Positions 57,481 to 64,000 of a DNA stretch of 64,000 nucleotides are shown here, one piece after another (the first letter of the stretch is position 1; the number at the start of each line of letters is the position of its first letter). Both the position numbers and the translations under genes were made by a program. The notes beneath the pieces are model-generated. The model was not told the DNA's origin. It did not search any database and saw only the letters and a list, made by a program, of their open reading frames with translations. Origin of the DNA: Gautieria morchelliformis (Eukaryota > Basidiomycota > Agaricomycetes > Gomphales > Gomphaceae); the NCBI GenBank assembly GCA_015179125.1, contig WHVA01000126.1, positions 1-64,000 on the forward strand, given 5' to 3'.

Positions 57481-57866
57481 CACTAGGTGCAAGTCACTGT
57501 TTGTTTACCATAACCCCCAGCAACAAATAGTGAAAAAGAGAAAAGAGGAAATCTGTAATAATTTAAACTATGGCAAGTGGTGAAGAATTCTTCCTTTATT
57601 CCTACAATTTAAGACATCAAGAAAATTTCAATAAAGGCAAATAATTATTTCTTGCATCTTATGCAGTGAATAGGATTTATTTTGTCACAATTTATTTCTT
57701 ATAAATGTTCATCAGATTCTATTCAGATTTTCTTGATGTTTTAAATTGTAAACAAAAAGGAAGGATTCTTCACCATTTGCCATAGTTTCAAATTGTTACC
57801 AGATTTCCTCTTTTTGCACTATTTGTTGCTGTAGGTTATGGTAAACAAACAGTGACTTGCACCTAG
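57481..57866. mobile_element. Foldback MITE 1
   Basis: Left arm ctaggtgcaagtcactg... (from 57483) and right arm ...cagtgacttgcacctag (to 57866) are inverted repeats of about 150 bp with small indels, around an AT-rich centre near 57650-57710. No coding capacity. TA at both edges would fit a Tc1/mariner-type duplication, but the target site is not certain. Confidence 0.8.
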
Positions 57867-58031
57867 CGAAGATAGTGCACAATGTAGATGTATGATATTA
57901 AACTAGGAATATACATGTGAATGTGGGCCACTTATACCAAATACATGTAAGGTATCAGTGAATGGGAGAGAGGCCATGATGGTCAGAACAGTACAGGAGG
58001 TATGGAGCTAAGAGCTAAGATACAGACACAC
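57867..58031 (-). repeat. Fragment of LTR-A, reverse
   Basis: Contains gatgtatgatatt.aact, atatacatgtgaatgt and gtaaggtatcagtgaat, which occur in that order in reverse LTR-A copies such as 24460-24545. Confidence 0.6.
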
Positions 58032-59810
58032 TGTCATGACCTATCTATTTCCCTTGCCTCACTGTCTCTACCTTCCCCCTCATCGCTCCTCCTGCAGGTT
58101 CACCTGAGTTCGCCCTTCCCTTCCACCATGCTGTCAAGATTGGTTTTTAGGCATTAATATCATGTATTAGTGAACACAGTGAATGCCCAAATAACTTGTG
58201 CGAATAAGTATGCCGTTCGGTGAATAGGTGAACCAATAAATGTTCACAAGATAAGAGGGTTGCCCGAACAGAGCTCGCCCTATCTACAGTCGTAGCGAAA
58301 TAGCCCGTGGCACTTGATGATGTAACGTGCAAGGTGTCACGGAAGGGCTGTCTAAGTAGCGACAATCCCTTCGCCGACAGCACAGAAAATAGTTCGAAGG
58401 CTAAGGTAACGAAGATGAAGTATGAGAACTCACCAGTGATGCCTAAGTCCTCTTCTGGTTGAAGATAGAAATCTCCAGGAGAAGGCTCAAGACGATGATC
58501 ACAGCGAGGTCAAGTTTGCACAAGATGGACGACGTATGATAATTGAACTAGGGGATATACATGTGAATGTAAACTACTTATATTGAATGCTCGTAAGGTA
58601 TCAGCGAATAGGAAAGAGGCCGTTGTGAGTCAGGGTTGGATAGGGGTGCGTAGCCATGATACAACATAGATGAAATAAACATACAATAGAGTGAAGGAGG
58701 AGTGCGAACATGAAACGACAGAGAGTAAAGGTGGCGAAGGCACTTATGTACGGAACCATGTCTTGGGACCTGCATATATGCTACCCTGCACGGACTCTTC
58801 ATCTACTGGGTTGATCCCACATGACCTACGGAAGGGACATCCCGCGAACACATCCTGGCCATATGAACACCCAAAGGGGCTGGATCGAGAAGCTGATGGG
58901 AGTAGTGACGAACCATCATACCGGGGAGGGGGTGTCAATCATGTTTTGATGGTGTGCCTGTTGGCGAATGATGTGAGCAGCAAATAGTCATTCGGCGAAA
59001 TGTGAGGAAGGGCCAACGGAGATGACATAGGGGAGGAGTGGTCGAAGTGGGGGGTGAAGCCGAGCGAACATGGGGGAGGAGTGGCGAAAGGGGAAATGGG
59101 GATAACAAGGTGCAGGAAATACACAAGTCATGACAATCTGATCATAGGAACACCATTGAAAGAGGGTTGATCAGAGGAGGTGATAGGCCCAGTGATGACT
59201 ATCAAGTCATTCCAAAGACGTCGATCATGCTTTGACGGCGTGGCTATGGTGAATGGTGCGAACAGCGAAGATCGGTCGCCAAACACGGCAAGGGCGATCA
59301 GAGCGAACACGGAGATGGAGTAGGGAATGGGAGAACCGAGCATCTGAGTATGGGAAATGAACGCGTCATGACACACGCCTCCTTGATATGCGCTCTATTC
59401 GTTCTTCGCCCCATTCACTGAATGGCCATTCGCTGCTCGCATCATTCGCCAGCAGGTACGCCATCAAACACAATCAACACCCTCTACCCGGCATGATGGT
59501 TCGTCACTGGCCCCACCATCTTCCCTATCCAACCCCTTTAGGTGTTCGTATGGCCGGAATGCAATGTCCTACCCGTAGATCATGTGGGATCAACCCAGCA
59601 GACGAAGAGTCCATGCAGGGTAGCGTATATGCAGGTCCCAAGGCATGTTTTCATATGTAAGTACCTTCGTCCCCTTTCCTCCCTGTCATTTCATGTTCGC
59701 ACTCCTCTTTCATTCTATTGTATCTGTGTTTCATCTATTTGTATCATGACTGCACACCCCCATCCAACCCTGACTCCAGACAGCCTCTTTCCTATTCGCT
59801 GATATCATAC
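58032..59810 (+). repeat. LTR-A copy 7: truncated and interrupted
   Basis: Starts TGTCATGACC at 58032, is interrupted at 58131 by copy 8, resumes at about 59379 and is cut at 59810 by copy 9. Its last few hundred bases are missing. Confidence 0.75.
58132..59373 (-). repeat. LTR-A copy 8: solo LTR nested in copy 7
   Basis: 1242 bp, reverse, flanked by catgc (58127-58131) and cacgc (59374-59378), a target duplication with one transition. Confidence 0.9.
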
Positions 59811-60841
59811 TGTCATGACTTGTATATTTCCCTTACCCTGCTGTCTCTGTTCCTCCTTCCATCGTTCCTCTTGCATCTTCGCCTGAGTTCACCATACCCT
59901 CCGACCACTCCCCAACTATGTTCGTTCCACTCACTCTTCACCACATTTGCCAAACGACCATTCGCTGCTCGCACCGTTCACCAGCAGGCATGCCATCAGA
60001 CATGATCGACACCCTTTACCCGGCGTGATGGCTCATCACTGGCCCCATCACCTTCTCGATCCATCCCCTTTAGGTGTTCATATGGCCGGGATACATTCGT
60101 GGGACGTCCTACCCATAGGTTGTGTGGGATCAACCCAGCAGATGAAGAGTCCGTGCAGGGTGGTGTATATGTGGGTCCCAAGGTGTATTTCCATACATAG
60201 GTGCCTTCTCCCCCTTTCCTCTCCATTGTTTCATGTTCGCACCCTTCTTCCGCTTTATTGTATGTTTAATCCATCTCTCTGTAATCATGACTGCGCACCC
60301 CTATCCAACCCTGACTCATGACGGCCTCTTTCCTATTTGCTGATACCTTACAAGCATTCTATATAAGTAGTCTACATTCGCATGTATATTCCCCAGTTCA
60401 ATTATCATACGTCCATCTTGTGCAAACTTGACCTCACTGTGATCATTGTCTTGAGCCCTCACCTGTAGATTCCTATCTTCGACCAGAGGAGGACTTAAGC
60501 GCCACTGGTGAGTTTTCGTACTTCACCTTCGTTACTTTAGCCTTCGAACTATTTTCTGTGCTGTCGGTGAAGGGCTCCGAAGGAGCGCCTTCGCTGGTGA
60601 AAGGATTGTTGCTAATTAGACAACCTTTCCGTGACACCTTGCACGTTACATCATCAAGTGCCACGGGCTATTTTCGCTCGGACTGTAGATAGGGCGAGCT
60701 CCGTTCGGGCAGCCCTCTTATCTTCTGAACATTTATTGGTTCACCCTATTCGCCGAATGGCATACCTATTCACACAAGTTATGCGGGCATTCGCTGTGTT
60801 CACTAATACACAATATTAATGCCTAAAAACCAATATTGACA
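59811..60841 (+). repeat. LTR-A copy 9
   Basis: 1031 bp from TGTCATGACT to CAATATTGACA. The left flank is interior LTR-A copy 7 and the right flank (ggtga) is unrelated, so no target duplication is seen; a deletion or recombination joined them. Confidence 0.85.
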
Positions 60842-61474
60842 GGTGAAAGGTGGGCGAGGTGCACCATGAACATTCTGGGCATTTATTGGAGATGGTTGGT
60901 GGTGGGAGTGACTATGAACAATGTGACTGGTGAGGGTGCTTGGCGAATGCATTGAATAGTGAACAGGGTACATGGATATATGGCCAAAAGGTGGTGCCGC
61001 AAACAGGTTTGTTGGTGGATGATGGCTCAGATCAGGAATTGGCAAATCCTCTAAGTGGGTCATGGTTGAAGGGACAAGTGAAGGTGAAGGAGGTATAGAG
61101 CAAATGGATTCAGTGGGAAGGTTGAGTGATGAAATAAATGCATGTATCAAAGGATAATAAGTCTGAATGGTGATCAGTAGGACCAAAATAATAAAGTCAG
61201 CATCAGTCACCATGGATGCTGGTGGCCAGCAGTTCGCACCAGCAATTACCACTGTTTAGCACCACTGCACAGTGCTATTAGCACTAACCCCTGCAAATCG
61301 TGTATTGCCTTGTGCGGGGTCTGCAAGGCCACACTCATACCCTGAGTACAGATTGATACAATCCATTCTCTTAATATAATAGTCAAATAACCCTTTCCAC
61401 CATTATACGAATGTCCAAATATATTTTCTGTGGCAGCCACCTCACTAGGCTCTGGCACCCACTACACCTTGCCG
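60842..61474. other. Non-coding flank
   Basis: A minus-strand frame (61252-60803, 149 codons) rich in His, Pro and Ser runs into LTR-A copy 9 at its end and has no known motif. It could be the 5' end of a gag, but I cannot support it. Confidence 0.3.
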
Positions 61475-62005
61475 CTGGAGACATGGCAAAATTTCCTGAC
61501 TTTGAAAATCAACTGGAAATTCTGAGGATATTCCACATTTCTTCAAAATTTCCCAGTTCAGGAAATTGGATGAAAATTTAATGTTTTGTCAAAGTTTTTT
61601 GACTGCAAGAAATCCTTCAAAAATTGTAAAATTATCACCTAAAAACCCTCAAGAAATGCTGAGGAAACATTGAATTTCCCCAGTTAGGCAATTCTATAGA
61701 ATTTCTACAAAGTTTCCCTGTCAAATATTCAGGAAACCAACATTTTCATAAAATTTCCAACCTGAGGAAACTTTATTAAATATTTAGTTTCATGGAGGAG
61801 GAAATTCAATGTTTCCTGAGCATTTCTTGAAGATTTTGAGGTGATAATTTTACAAATTTTGAAGGATTTCCTGAAGTCAAAAACTTTGTGACAAAACAAT
61901 AAATATTCATCCAATTTCCTAAACTGGGAAATTTTGACAAAATGTGGAATATCCTTAGGATTTCCAGTAGATTTCCAAAGTCAGGAAATTTTGTCATGTC
62001 TCCAG
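61475..62005. mobile_element. Foldback MITE 2
   Basis: 531 bp, AT-rich. It starts ctggagacatggcaaaatttcctgac and ends with its near-complement gtcaggaaattttgtcatgtctccag. Pairing extends over most of the element (for example acattgaatttcc/ggaaattcaatgt and gataattttac/gtaaaattatc), meeting near 61740. No coding capacity. Confidence 0.88.
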
Positions 62006-62125
62006 TGTGCTCAAAGCCAGCCTCCCTTGCATTCATAGCTTATATTATTAGCTCATAGACATAGTATATTATATACTAGGTTAAACACAGAAGCAGATAC
62101 AAATATCTTGAACATGACGAGTCTA

Positions 62126-64000
62126 TCACGAATCTCCGCGATAATTAGGCGAAAGGAGTACCTTGGCGAGCAAGGTAATTACAATCACAGCTTTGCTGCG
62201 AAGATACACTCCCATACACATGAGACAGCACAGGTCGTAGGCAGCACCCCTACCCTCACAGCGATACGAACAGAAACACGAACAGATTGAAGAATTGTAT
62301 CCAACTCGGTCCTTGTCTCCAGAAATTTGAATGACGAGAGCTCGGACTTGTGAAAGATTGATCCTAGGCTGACATGACGGTCCGGATCGACGTCTCTTTA
62401 TAAAAGCTTTCGCGCATATTGAGGAGTAAGCGACAACCCACTGCACACGGCATGGCAATTGCCCAACTGAGGTGGAACGTTGAGTTGCCTGTCAAATGGA
62501 GGTAGTTTCAGAGAACTCACTAAGCAGCAGTTCCAGGATCTAACGACGGGATGCCCCACAGAATACAATTCGCGAGTAGAGATATGAACATGCTGATACG
62601 CTGGATAAGCACGTTGAGTTTAGAAAAGAGAACAAAATCCTACACCCCAAAGTAGAAAAGACTAAGGCTGAACATCAGCGTTGGCAATATCAAGAAAAAT
62701 TCACGGCCACAGGCCATGTATGCATACCTGTCTCTAATAATCAGATGTAACAGTCTAGAGCCTCCCTCGCTTCTGTATACCCTCCAACCTTTGCACAACA
62801 TGAGAGCCACGAGAAATGTCTCAAATATAAGGAAAGGGATCCAAAAGAAAAAGGCATGGGGTGGTATGGTACCGATTGGGCAGCCAGTCGTGCCACTTAC
62901 CATCTGTGCGACTGGATTGTCGTGAGAAGGTTGACTGGGCAGAAGTGGAGCAAGGACTCGCTGGTAGACAATGTTGAACTGGCCAGCCACGAAGAGCTGA
63001 CTATTGCTGCCACTAAGAACACAATCATGATGAGGAGTAGTCTTCGGCTGCAGTTATAAACTGCATATATCTAATCAGATTTAGTAAAGTAAGGCCGATA
63101 ATTATACTATGGCAAAGGGAAGGAGCCACATACTCGAAGTATGAGGATAACTAGGTGCATAAGGATGAGCACGCATGTAGCTATCCCCAAAAACAAATAT
63201 ATATCACACTTTCTGCGGTTACAATAGCAATAACCTCACTGAACATATTTTTGCATCAGAATCGTGATGGGGACGAGGCATGAGGGTGTCCATCGAGGCA
63301 AAGAAAGTTTAGACCTACGACGTTATAGACCACGAGATAACCCACCGGCAGCTTGTGTCCAACACTGCATCAGGACACTTATACATACTTGAAGAATTGC
63401 GATGCATACAACTTTGGAAAATCAGGTGAGATGTGGCGAGGCGAATTTACTAGTTCCTCACTAGCAACGAGGTCCCAAAGGAAAAGGCTGATCGCAACAT
63501 TAGTACATTGATATCACACAGGTCCGCGCATGAAAACTGCACCCATCACAAGAGAAAGAAGCGACAGTAATCCGAAATAACGATGCTGATGATGTATGGC
63601 ATCAATATTACGATAGAGACCTGATACTAACAGGAACATATACATACAAACATGAATAGTGTCTTTCCTAAAGACCAGCGGCGCTTCCATACGAATTCGA
63701 ACTATAACAAGATTGGCCAAGCTGTTCCGTCATTCGAAGTGACACGCACCTCGTCATCAAATGTGATGGCTATCGCGACGGAGTCAGTCATACTTCATTA
63801 CTGACCAGTGAGAAACCAACCATAGTCATATGTTAGCATTGCTAGTGCAGCGACAGCCCCGTACTTTGTTGCTGCATCTGTAGCCAAACATAATGAGAGA
63901 AGAGAGAAAGGAGAAGGAACACTGGTAATACTGACATGCGATAACAGCTTCCACGTTATCAACGTCAATACTCATTTCGAGACAGCGGAGGGTGGGTAGA
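62126..64000 (-). pseudogene. DUF6533-like membrane protein gene, copy E (runs off the window)
   Basis: Almost identical to copy C over its length: HAFFFWIPFLIFETFLVALML with LLHLIIRDR (62740-62890), the RRLLL exon near 63000-63060 and the first exons near 63660-63960. The first exon differs from copy C by an insertion (minus strand cttctcctttctct-like, near 63900-63925) that shifts the frame before YGAVAALAML, and KYGA is preceded by AATK. The start is near 63980. It may be damaged in exon 1, unless the insertion lies within an intron as suggested by copy B. Confidence 0.6.

Noticed and set aside
60803-61252. 149-codon His/Pro-rich minus-strand frame as a gene
   Set aside because: It reads into LTR-A copy 9 and has no recognisable domain or splice context.

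Overview
The window reads as a transposon-dense stretch of a filamentous basidiomycete genome, most likely an agaricomycete. The evidence is short spliced introns of about 45-70 bp with GTRNGT donors, several copies of a DUF6533-type membrane protein gene, an F-box gene, and many chromodomain Ty3/gypsy elements with one Ty1/copia element, two LINE fragments and palindromic MITEs. I see no rRNA, tRNA or CRISPR locus. Few ordinary host genes are present: one intact-looking F-box gene (42.4-43.8 kb), DUF6533-like genes or relics (13.8-19.2, 30.2-31.6, 62.1-64.0 kb), and a tandem triplicated locus of unknown function (32.5-37.3 kb).

Layout. 0-1.3 kb: 3' end of a gypsy element (integrase plus chromodomain). 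1.4-6.65 kb: decayed gypsy pol (G2), an antisense spliced gene fragment and a 3' LTR of the abundant family called here LTR-A (TGTCATGAC...TTGACA, about 1.0-1.27 kb). 8.04-12.90 kb: a nearly complete Ty1/copia element with 303-bp LTRs and the target duplication CCACC, broken only by three in-frame TGA codons. 13-19.2 kb: a DNA-transposon relic and the DUF6533 array. 20.5-21.6 kb: LINE endonuclease fragment. 23.4-29.7 kb: one gypsy element (G3, minus strand) cut by two solo LTR-A copies, one of which carries a further 1.47-kb insertion. 30.2-31.6 kb: another DUF6533 copy. 32.5-37.3 kb: tandem triplication. 38.2-42.0 kb: two truncated gypsy gag ends fused head to head, with hairpin-rich sequence on both sides. 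45.38-54.45 kb: a two-LTR gypsy derivative (G4) with gag and a protease remnant but with reverse transcriptase, integrase and chromodomain deleted; it carries a spliced antisense gene and a nested solo LTR. 54.45-57.4 kb: LINE reverse transcriptase/RNase H half ending in an (AAAAT)n tail. 57.5-62.0 kb: two foldback MITEs and nested LTR-A copies. 62.1 kb to the edge: a DUF6533 copy nearly identical to the one at 17.4-19.2 kb.

Most interesting observation. Between the end of pol and the 3' LTR, on the strand opposite to the retrotransposon genes, both LTR-A family elements carry a spliced gene. In G4 it can be followed through six exons with five GT-AG introns in consistent phase, a stop codon and an AATAAA signal (51459-52997), giving 420 codons with one internal TGA. 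It encodes cysteines spaced C-x2-C-x6-C-x7-C-x2-C-x6-C, the spacing of a fungal Zn(II)2Cys6 cluster, followed by a probable coiled coil. In G2 the first two exons are diverged in DNA but conserved in protein, with the same intron position and a similar TATA-like sequence upstream. This suggests a selected accessory gene of the retrotransposon rather than a chance antisense reading frame.
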